From Saccharospirillaceae bacterium (lineage in GTDB: Bacteria; Pseudomonadota; Gammaproteobacteria; Pseudomonadales; Oceanobacteraceae), in contig JAKVCS010000004.1 of NCBI GenBank assembly GCA_022448365.1, positions 62,001 to 126,000 of the forward strand: a DNA stretch of 64,000 bases. Direction: 5' to 3'. Shown one piece after another: positions 58,083 to 64,000 of this stretch. A program made the translations under genes and the position numbers. Position 1 is the stretch's first letter. Every line of letters begins with the position of its first letter. The notes beneath the pieces were generated by a model. That model did no database searches and was not told the origin of the DNA. It saw only the letters and a program-made list of their open reading frames with translations.

Positions 58083-59018
58083 ATGGCTCACACATCTGAA
58101 CTGGGTGGTAAAGTCGACATTAAACCACGTCGTATGTCGTTCCCATTTAAAAATATGCATGATCGTTTTTTCTACAAAGGAAATTCGGTTATCTCTGTGT
58201 TTGGTGCTGCTTTGTCTTCTACCTTCCCGCCAGGTGAAGCTGAGTTTATTGCTTCGGTGCGCTTGTACCGTGACAAAGTAAAAGACGACCAATTGCTGCA
58301 ACAGATTCGCGGTTTTATTGGTCAGGAAGGACACCACAGTCATCAGCATAAGCGAGCCAATCAGATATTGTCTGATTTAGGTCTGGATGCAGTTCGCCTG
58401 GAAAAACACCTTGAAAAAGACATTAAAAAATACATCGGACGCAAGCACGTAACACCAAAATTTCGTCTCGCCATGACGGTCGGTATGGAACATATCACTG
58501 CGATTATGGCGGAGTTCATACTGAATAATCCGGAAGTGTTGGAACCGATGGAAGAATCGGCACGTGAACTGTTGTACTGGCATGCGGTGGAGGAGATTGA
58601 ACACAAAGCCGTGGCGTTTGATGTCTTTATGCTGTGCGAAAACGATCAGAAATACCTGCGACGGGTTTTACGGTTAGTCACAGCGTTATTCAGTATCCGG
58701 ATCTTTTTCTATATGACGGCCTTGTTGTGGTGGTCCCGTACGATGCCCAGTTGGCAGGAGTTAAAAGGTTTCTATCGTTTCCTGTGGGGCAAAAAGGGTG
58801 TTGTGACCAGCATTCGTAAACCTTACCGCGATTATTTTAAAGACGGTTTTCACCCTTGGGATCATGCTAATCAGGAGCTGGTGGATAAATGGAAAAATGA
58901 AATATATCGTCCGGAGCATGATTTAGGTGCCCAGACATCTCAGGAAAAAACCACTACTGGTAATAATCAAGGTAGCGATAATCAGCAAGACGGTGATTTG
59001 AAAGGTGCATTGGCCTGA
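58083..59018 (+). CDS. PF10118 predicted metal-dependent hydrolase (ferritin-like)
   Basis: 311 residues. Metal-ligand-like motifs are AEFIASVRLYRD, GQEGHHSHQHKRAN, GMEHITA and HAVEEIEHKAVAFDV, giving the E...ExxH...E...EExxH arrangement of a ferritin-like four-helix di-metal site. TM-like segments near 208-224 suggest membrane association. The last 35 residues are Q/N/T-rich and low complexity. The family (COG3687) has no firm activity. It is followed by a strong terminator. Confidence 0.85.
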   Translation: MAHTSELGGKVDIKPRRMSFPFKNMHDRFFYKGNSVISVFGAALSSTFPPGEAEFIASVRLYRDKVKDDQLLQQIRGFIGQEGHHSHQHKRANQILSDLGLDAVRLEKHLEKDIKKYIGRKHVTPKFRLAMTVGMEHITAIMAEFILNNPEVLEPMEESARELLYWHAVEEIEHKAVAFDVFMLCENDQKYLRRVLRLVTALFSIRIFFYMTALLWWSRTMPSWQELKGFYRFLWGKKGVVTSIRKPYRDYFKDGFHPWDHANQELVDKWKNEIYRPEHDLGAQTSQEKTTTGNNQGSDNQQDGDLKGALA

Positions 59019-59069
59019 CCTTGATAGTCCGGATCTTATAGGAATGAGTTAGAGTGCTATGCCACATTT

Positions 59070-59093
59070 GCCGGGATTCATCCCGGCTTTTTT
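59070..59093 (+). terminator. Rho-independent terminator after the PF10118 gene
   Basis: GCCGGGA-TTCA-TCCCGGC (59070-59087) followed by TTTTTTG. Confidence 0.93.
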
Positions 59094-59130
59094 GTATCTG
59101 AAGTCTGCGTTTTTACTACGCGATGCGTGT

Positions 59131-59174
59131 AAAAAAACACCGCCTTAATGCTTCCTTCCCGGAAGCCGGCGGTG
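59131..59174 (-). terminator. Terminator of the LruC operon
   Basis: Outer stem CACCGCC/GGCGGTG (59138-59144, 59168-59174) and inner stem GCTTCC/GGAAGC. On the minus strand it is followed by TTTTTTTACAC. It lies 38 bases after the LruC-protein stop. Confidence 0.85.
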
Positions 59175-59211
59175 AACCAGAGGGTGCAGTTCTAATGTAT
59201 GACTCTGTTCC

Positions 59212-60867
59212 TTATTCCCCGATATATACCCGATTCGAATTGTAGTTTTTGGTATACCAGTCGGTAGAGGTTAAACCCCCACTTTCAGCCCACTGGCGAT
59301 AATCGTTATAAACATCAACAATATTGTCACCAGAGGTTGGATGCAGCCAGCTGTATGGCATATTCAGCGCCCAAGGCAGGTTAGTGGCAGTTTCATAGGT
59401 CTTACTGAAGTCAAACAAGTTGGAATCATCGTCGCCACTGCCGAAACGATTCTGATCTGCCCGAGCCGATGGGCGATGGTTTGGCAGATGTACCTCACGG
59501 CCGCGGTCGAAGGTGGCGAAAATATAAGGGTTGTAAGGCGCGTTACCGGTCTGACTGCGTGTTTTAGCAACATCAAAAGTGATACTCAGAGACGCGGGGA
59601 TTTCAGGGCTAATCGGGCAATCTGCATCGGTATTGTAGAACTGGCACCCCGGCGGTGTCGGCATCAGCGTTTCAGTATTCTGCACTACTACAAAGTTAAG
59701 ATGAGAGCTTTGCTCGTCACTGACGATGGTCTCACTATCACCACCATTAACCGTGCGACTGGCGGTGTAAGTGGTCGTCGCGAGAATATTATTCAGCGCC
59801 AGGGCGAAACCATTAGACCGGGATGCTCCACGTGCAGTGAAGGTATAGTCGACGTGAATATCTTTTATTCGGCCTAAGCTGTTGCGTGTTTCTTTATAGC
59901 GGTAGGCGACAACCAGATCGTTCAGATCATAATCCCCTTCCACAGGCCAATTGTCCTCGAAAGCCAGTGTTCCAAGACCGTCGGCACTCGGGTAATACAC
60001 ATCGAATGCCCGCTCGCTATCGTTGGGATAATCGTCGTTGCCGTCTAATACTCCGTCGCCGTCTGTGTCTTCATTCTCAGGAAGTACGGTGATGGTTGAT
60101 TTATCAATGGCCGTTTCAGGATTCGATGACACCATAAAGATCACGTCATTAAAATCGTGATCGCAACCCGAAGTGGTGCGCAGAATATCTTCCAGCCCTA
60201 ACACAATATTGCCACTTTCATCGTCGAACAGCATGACCGTATGTGCTTTCAACTCGTCGTCAGTTTCCGCATTAAGATCTTTAACGGTGTAAAATATCCA
60301 ATCCTCATTCTGCCAGGGTTTAATTCCATAATTAGGATAGAAACCGTTAGCCACAACGAAGAAACCAATTTTGGTTCCAGCCGTATGCGTACCCAAACTG
60401 ATGGTATCGCCAACACGCATACCATTGCTGTCACCGCCACTGTTGAAGAAAGATGCATTTGGCATTAATACAATTTCGTTAATGTCGTCGCGGCTTGTTG
60501 GCTCGTCTCCAGTGTATGTGAAATAACCAAAGCCATTACGATAACCCGCCCCTTCATGCAAAAATGTGATGAAGACTTCACCCGTTTCTTTCACGGTAAT
60601 ATTAGCGCCAGCATCGTTGGTGATGTAATCCGGATTGGTCAGTGTGACATTACGGCCGTTAGGCAGTGCAGTACCAATTTTATTGAGTAATTCCGAAGAC
60701 ACTGCAACGTCATCCGCCATACTCAACGGAATACCGCTATAGCTGTAATTACTGTTGTAGTCACCCAGTGCATAGGTCCAGGCATTACTGTTGGCGGCGG
60801 AGAGAGACAGGCCTGCCGCAAATAATGCAGTGCTTAATTGCTTTGCAGATGATTTGAACATGGTCAT
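59212..60867 (-). CDS. LruC-domain protein with DUF4114 and thrombospondin type-3-like calcium repeat
   Basis: About 551 residues, exported (signal KQLSTALFAAGLSLSAANSNA). The first half is a DUF4114-type beta domain with GEVFITFLHEGAGYRNGFGYF and CDHDFNDVIFMV. Then come one thrombospondin type-3-like repeat (DTDGDGVLDGNDDYPNDSE) and a LruC/DUF4842 domain with EGDYDLNDLVVAYRYKE. Both DFND and DLND are likely calcium-binding loops. I start at the ATG at 60867, which has GTGAGG six bases upstream; the frame also allows a GTG at 60879 that would overlap the previous stop. It is probably surface-exposed. The partner lipoprotein is encoded directly upstream. Confidence 0.85.
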   Translation of the reverse strand: MTMFKSSAKQLSTALFAAGLSLSAANSNAWTYALGDYNSNYSYSGIPLSMADDVAVSSELLNKIGTALPNGRNVTLTNPDYITNDAGANITVKETGEVFITFLHEGAGYRNGFGYFTYTGDEPTSRDDINEIVLMPNASFFNSGGDSNGMRVGDTISLGTHTAGTKIGFFVVANGFYPNYGIKPWQNEDWIFYTVKDLNAETDDELKAHTVMLFDDESGNIVLGLEDILRTTSGCDHDFNDVIFMVSSNPETAIDKSTITVLPENEDTDGDGVLDGNDDYPNDSERAFDVYYPSADGLGTLAFEDNWPVEGDYDLNDLVVAYRYKETRNSLGRIKDIHVDYTFTARGASRSNGFALALNNILATTTYTASRTVNGGDSETIVSDEQSSHLNFVVVQNTETLMPTPPGCQFYNTDADCPISPEIPASLSITFDVAKTRSQTGNAPYNPYIFATFDRGREVHLPNHRPSARADQNRFGSGDDDSNLFDFSKTYETATNLPWALNMPYSWLHPTSGDNIVDVYNDYRQWAESGGLTSTDWYTKNYNSNRVYIGE

Positions 60868-60875
60868 GGCCAACC

Positions 60876-61334
60876 TCACTTGAATTCGTGGAAAATGGTG
60901 TCGGTGTTGATTTCCAGCTCAGCGACGTTATGAATTCCTATCTGAGACACTTGCACTTTAATATGAGTCAAGTGGCCTGGTATGCGAACTTCTTGTTCAA
61001 AATAGCCCTGACTATCGGTTTGACCACGACTGATTAAATCTGGAAGTGGTGCGGTGGCTGGAACAGCTTGCCGGGCATCCGATAATTCAAAATGATCAGG
61101 CTTATAAATCTGGACACCCACTTGCTTACCTGGATTCCCATTATGGTCAAGTACCTGAACGCGCAGAGTGATATCCCGATTCATGTTGTAATCAAAGCCA
61201 TCAGGAACGGACAAAGGTTTGGTTTCCTGAGCCTCATTACTGTCGGCGGCGTCTGCCTCCGCGGAGTCTTCACCGCAACCACCGACCATTAAAGCGGCAC
61301 AGCACATCAAGAGAGGAGCATTTACGTTTTTCAC
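60876..61334 (-). CDS. Lipoprotein with carboxypeptidase-regulatory/Ig-like domain
   Basis: 152 residues from a GTG at 61334 with GGAG eight bases upstream; the frame extends to 61466, but the extra 44 residues cover a hairpin and have no signal features. The signal peptide ends in lipobox VGGC. After an acidic linker rich in A, D and E comes a beta-sandwich-like region (DITLRVQVLDHNGNPGKQVGVQIYK ... TDSQGYFEQEVRIP), typical of domains with variable surface loops. It ends nine bases before the LruC-protein start, so the two are coupled and likely form an outer-membrane complex. Function unknown. Confidence 0.75.
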   Translation of the reverse strand: MKNVNAPLLMCCAALMVGGCGEDSAEADAADSNEAQETKPLSVPDGFDYNMNRDITLRVQVLDHNGNPGKQVGVQIYKPDHFELSDARQAVPATAPLPDLISRGQTDSQGYFEQEVRIPGHLTHIKVQVSQIGIHNVAELEINTDTIFHEFK

Positions 61335-61452
61335 AAGCAATCTCCGACGAGGGATTTTGTTGCTTTGTTCTGCAGACTTTGTACCAGCTTTATAAGTGGT
61401 TGATTTATATAGAGGAGGAGATATTTTCAGGCGTTTTATTGCAACTTTGAGA

Positions 61453-61495
61453 TTTGCATTCTGCAATTCCAGCGATGCTGTCTGCAGAATGCAAA
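61453..61495. repeat. Perfect 13-bp inverted repeat
   Basis: TTTGCATTCTGCA (61453-61465) and TGCAGAATGCAAA (61483-61495) surround a 17-base centre, between the TIGR02647 gene stop (61503) and the lipoprotein start (61334). No T-run follows on the minus strand. It could be a factor-dependent terminator, an mRNA-stabilising hairpin or an operator. Confidence 0.6.
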
Positions 61496-61502
61496 GAAGA
61501 AA

Positions 61503-61748
61503 TCAGGTGGGGTTAATATCCAGCGCACTGACCAGCTCGTGTGCGCGTTCTGCCAGTTCTAAGCCGCGGTCGGTTAAATAGCCGCCATCGGTCTGGCTGG
61601 TCAGACCTTTATCAAATAAACGTTTGGCCGCGGCCACCATCTCCGGAGCGGCATCATGATGCACTTTTATACCGGTTTGAATACTGGAGTGACGATCAAA
61701 CTTCACCAGCAGGTTCAGCTCATCAACAATGTCAGCGCGATAGGGCAT
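61503..61748 (-). CDS. TIGR02647 family small protein
   Basis: 81 residues from the ATG at 61748, preceded by AAGGAAG; the ATG nine codons upstream (61775) lacks a site. The sequence PYRADIVDELNLLVKF, GIKVHHDA and GGYLTDRGLELAEHA-like end match the small family TIGR02647, common in Pseudomonas and relatives. It looks like a compact winged-helix or helical protein; function unknown. Confidence 0.82.
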   Translation of the reverse strand: MPYRADIVDELNLLVKFDRHSSIQTGIKVHHDAAPEMVAAAKRLFDKGLTSQTDGGYLTDRGLELAERAHELVSALDINPT

Positions 61749-61836
61749 AGCAACTTCCTTTTTTGGTGGGAACATTCAGACTACCCCGGCATCTGCCACG
61801 CGGCAACGAAAAAGCGGGCCAGTACACAATAAAAAA

Positions 61837-61870
61837 GCCGACCATGATGCACATCATAATCGGCTTTTTT
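61837..61870 (-). terminator. Terminator after the PI-PLC-like gene
   Basis: GCCGA/TCGGC with inner ATGAT-GCAC-ATCAT, flanked by an A6 run and a T6 run that lengthen the stem; it is effective in both directions but positioned for the minus-strand gene. Confidence 0.88.
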
Positions 61871-61894
61871 ATTCAGGTTTTTATGGGTTATCGT

Positions 61895-63127
61895 TTAATG
61901 AACGACCCAAGAACCCTCAGTATTACGGTCAGAAGCATTCAACCAAACGTGGCTGACACCGCCTTTAACGGCTTTAAGTGCTTCATTGTCTTTGCTGTTG
62001 GTAGGCGCCGCGAACTTATAGTTACCCAGCTGCGCACAAGCCTGTGCGCCGCCAGTCCACTGACCCTTATAGGTAGAGATATTCCAGCTGCCATCAGCGT
62101 TATTCTGACAAGCGAAGTGATGACTTGAGTTACACCCGGCATCATCCCAGCGACCATTCCCCCATTGAACTGCGCAGTCCTGATTGCCGCCCCAGTTATT
62201 TGGCTCATTTCGGTCCCACGACCAGATAGCAGCCTCAATACGACCATCGTTGTGTGTCATATTATCGAGGTTGACGATGTTGCCGCCATTTTTAAAGGCC
62301 TGAGCGACGTCAGCTGCTTCAATCTTTTTGACTTTACCGCCGGTGAAAAAGGCGCCGATTGCGCCAACCGCTGTGCGATCTTCCCAGATACGGTTAATGT
62401 TTCCCAAGCCGGTGAAAGCCAGGTTTTTCATGCCAGTGTTGCCGGAACAGCCGCCGTCTTTCCACAGTACAATCTGTTTGCCCGCCGCTCGAACCTGCGC
62501 TTTGGTGAGGCTGTCCGGAATGCTCTTACACCCGTTTGACGCGTAAATCTTGCCAGACAGTTTTTCGTTAACAATGTCTAACAGCTCTTGATGACGGCCA
62601 TCGGTGTGATCTTCAAAATACAGAATAATCACTTCATTCGGGTTTTCGTTCAGCCAATTGCGGACTTCTTGCAAACCGTCCTTAACCAGGCGATCTGTCA
62701 GGCTGCAACCGACGTGCAGATCGCCAACGGATTGGCCGATACCAGAGTGACACAGCAGCAGGTCAGGGCCCCATTTCCAGAACTTGGCGCCATGGGTTTG
62801 CGCTGTCCAGTGAGCATCCAGTTCGATAAAACGCGCACCTAAACGCAGCTGATCGTAGATCGAATGTTTCTGTTGTGGATCGAGATAACGCGTAGCGTTG
62901 CGGTATGCTTCCGAGTTATAGGTGTTGTGAGAACCGAGAATGTTGTTGTCGATCATTGGGCTGTTCACATCCAGATTACGCTGATGCGCCAGCGCTTTAC
63001 CGGCCCAGCTATTCTGGAAATCTTTAATCGGATCCGGTGGTGGTGCAGAAGGCTTGGAGCTCATGGCGAAACCGGAAGCAGAGGCCAGCAGGCCTACCGC
63101 AATTGCGATGGACTTAGTCAGATTCAT
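61895..63127 (-). CDS. Secreted PI-PLC X-domain protein with C-terminal C-type-lectin-like segments in swapped order
   Basis: 410 residues with signal peptide LTKSIAIAVGLLASASGFA. The PI-PLC X domain (about 50-290) has both catalytic histidines: His67 in LGSHNTYNSE and His127 in LLLCHSGIG, plus FIELDAHW and VIILYFEDHTD. The C-terminal 115 residues hold C-type lectin-like motifs: WSWDRNEPNNW (302-312), QDCAVQW, GRWDDAGC and HHFACQ (to 341), then WTGGAQACAQLG (357-368), NEAL, HVWLNASD and EGSW (404-407). In the canonical fold the second group precedes the first. EPN suggests mannose/glucose-type sugar binding. AGGAT precedes the ATG. Confidence 0.85.
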   Translation of the reverse strand: MNLTKSIAIAVGLLASASGFAMSSKPSAPPPDPIKDFQNSWAGKALAHQRNLDVNSPMIDNNILGSHNTYNSEAYRNATRYLDPQQKHSIYDQLRLGARFIELDAHWTAQTHGAKFWKWGPDLLLCHSGIGQSVGDLHVGCSLTDRLVKDGLQEVRNWLNENPNEVIILYFEDHTDGRHQELLDIVNEKLSGKIYASNGCKSIPDSLTKAQVRAAGKQIVLWKDGGCSGNTGMKNLAFTGLGNINRIWEDRTAVGAIGAFFTGGKVKKIEAADVAQAFKNGGNIVNLDNMTHNDGRIEAAIWSWDRNEPNNWGGNQDCAVQWGNGRWDDAGCNSSHHFACQNNADGSWNISTYKGQWTGGAQACAQLGNYKFAAPTNSKDNEALKAVKGGVSHVWLNASDRNTEGSWVVH

Positions 63128-63361
63128 GAAATTATCCTGTAGTGGCTATGCCGTTGATCGGCTTATTATTATTTTTCTTGTTATTAGTTTATTGGTGCGT
63201 ATTAAGGTAATTGCACGTTCGTTCTACACGATGCAGCGAATATCAGTAAAGCCGTACTTTGGTATTGGCACGAAAAGTTCATCAATTGATTCAAAATCGG
63301 ACGCAATGACGAGCAAACCACGAAAATTGCCACACATTGTGATTTGACTGGGTGACAAACG

Positions 63362-63387
63362 AAAAAGCCTGCAACAGCAGGCTTTTT
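63362..63387 (-). terminator. Terminator of the Q/P-rich protein gene
   Basis: AAAAAGCCTGC-AACA-GCAGGCTTTTT, a long perfect stem with A/T flanks, 18 bases after the stop of the minus-strand gene at 63406. Confidence 0.92.
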
Positions 63388-63405
63388 GTGTGTACCAGAA
63401 TGGAA

Positions 63406-64000
63406 TCAGTTGGTTTCAGCAGTGGTTTGATCTGCAACCGTGTCAGAAACTTCGGGCGGATTCTGTATCACCGGTTGCGGCTGCGGAGCAGCCTCAATAG
63501 CAGGTGCCTGGGTCGTAGCAGGGAGAGCTGGCGGTGCTGTTTGCTCTTGCGGCTGCTGTTCTTCAACTTGCTGCTGTTCTTCAACTTGCTGCTGTTCTTC
63601 AACTTGCTGCTGTTCTTCAACTGGCTGCTGTACCTCAGCTTGAGAAGTTGCAGGCTGTGAGGTGTCTGTTTGTGTTGTCACTGGCTGCTGAGCAGGCTCA
63701 ATCGCGAGGGGTTGAGTTGCTTCAGGTTGGGGGAGCGGAGCGGTTTTTTGCTCGCTTTGCACCTCCGGAGCTGACTGAGGCTGAGTCAGTGGCGGCACTG
63801 CTGGTTGTATTGCTGGCTGTATCGCTGACTGAGACGCAACATCGGCCGGTTGTTGCGCGGATGCTGCGGCAGCATCCTGAGTATTCGGTGCAGTTTGTGT
63901 TGGCTGGTTGACGGTAATCGAGATATTGGCCGGTTGTTGGGCGGCCTGTTTTTCAAGTTCCAGTTGAGCTTTTTCGGCTGCTGCTTTTTTATTGGCGCCA
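63406..64000 (-). CDS. C-terminal part of a Q/P/A-rich protein, truncated by window end
   Basis: The frame is open from the window edge (first full codon at 63999) to the stop at 63406, about 198 residues. The visible part is low complexity: a K/A/E segment (NKKAAAEKAQLELEKQAAQQ), repeated QPA/IQPA steps, and four near-identical VEEQQQ units followed by Pro/Ala/Gln-rich tail. No fold is visible; it is likely a disordered tail of a membrane or periplasmic protein whose domain lies outside. The GTG at 63798 is internal. I do not recognise the gene. Confidence 0.7.
   Translation of the reverse strand, partial: GANKKAAAEKAQLELEKQAAQQPANISITVNQPTQTAPNTQDAAAASAQQPADVASQSAIQPAIQPAVPPLTQPQSAPEVQSEQKTAPLPQPEATQPLAIEPAQQPVTTQTDTSQPATSQAEVQQPVEEQQQVEEQQQVEEQQQVEEQQPQEQTAPPALPATTQAPAIEAAPQPQPVIQNPPEVSDTVADQTTAETN
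63552..63641. repeat. 18-bp in-frame tandem repeat, 4-5 copies
   Basis: Units of GCTGCTGTTCTTCAACTT at 63552, 63570 and 63588 are identical; the copy at 63606 differs at its last base and a fifth at 63624 is degenerate. They encode QVEEQQ-type repeats on the minus strand. A likely site of copy-number change between strains. Confidence 0.9.

Noticed and set aside
63552-63641. Regular short repeats resembling a CRISPR array
   Set aside because: Units are contiguous, without spacers, a multiple of three long, and lie in an open reading frame.

Overview
The window is chromosomal DNA from a Gram-negative gammaproteobacterium. The uninterrupted order tsaE-amiB-mutL-miaA-hfq-hflX-hflK-hflC-yjeT-hisZ-purA, the bifunctional nnr next to queG, a PhoP/PhoQ pair most like the Pseudomonas type, and the TIGR02647 protein point to the Pseudomonadales/Oceanospirillales side of the class. 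A marine Oceanospirillaceae-like organism (Thalassolituus/Oceanobacter relatives) is my best guess, from gene order and protein character only. I see no rRNA, tRNA, insertion sequence, integrase, phage gene or CRISPR array.

Layout. 1-2.3 kb: end of gatA plus gatB (tRNA-dependent amidotransferase), closed by a strong terminator. 2.4-4.2 kb: an AT-rich membrane protein, a NADAR-domain N-glycosidase and a small outer-membrane barrel protein. 4.2-7.9 kb (minus strand): an 8-oxoguanine deaminase-type amidohydrolase behind a structured, riboswitch-like leader, then transketolase. 8.2-9.8 kb: a solute-binding protein and a SPOUT RNA methyltransferase. 9.9-15.1 kb (minus): an RND pump, its adaptor and a stand-alone ABC six-TM protein. 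15.2-29.7 kb: queG facing away from the long nnr-to-purA housekeeping block. 29.9-32.1 kb: a TrmB-like methyltransferase and a membrane PAS-GGDEF protein. 32.6-35.9 kb: a compact operon of a PepSY protein, PhoP-like regulator, PhoQ-like kinase and two Bor-like lipoproteins, preceded by a PhoP-box-like direct repeat. 36-45.5 kb: a 7TM hybrid kinase, an old yellow enzyme, a peptidase-propeller-barrel fusion, RNase R and a cold-shock protein. 45.9-54.2 kb: bacterial alpha-2-macroglobulin plus penicillin-binding protein 1C. 54.3-59 kb: small envelope proteins, DUF523, CmoM, a soluble GGEEF cyclase, YaiI and a PF10118 protein. 59.2-64 kb (minus): surface/secreted proteins (LruC-domain protein with a lipoprotein partner, PI-PLC-like protein with an apparently permuted C-type lectin domain) and the 3' end of a Q/P-rich protein running off the window.

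How the genes work together. Much of the left half is RNA and translation quality control (GatAB, QueG, TsaE, MiaA, Hfq, HflX, SPOUT and TrmB-like enzymes). Much of the right half concerns the envelope and its defence (PhoPQ-Bor operon, alpha-2-macroglobulin/PBP1C, RND pump, HflKC, amidase). The points I consider least explained are the deaminase leader with its Shine-Dalgarno-sequestering hairpin, the permuted lectin domain, the PhoPQ-PepSY-Bor operon with a built-in PhoP box, and the peptidase/propeller/Omp85-like fusion. All functions are read from sequence by eye; no database search was run.
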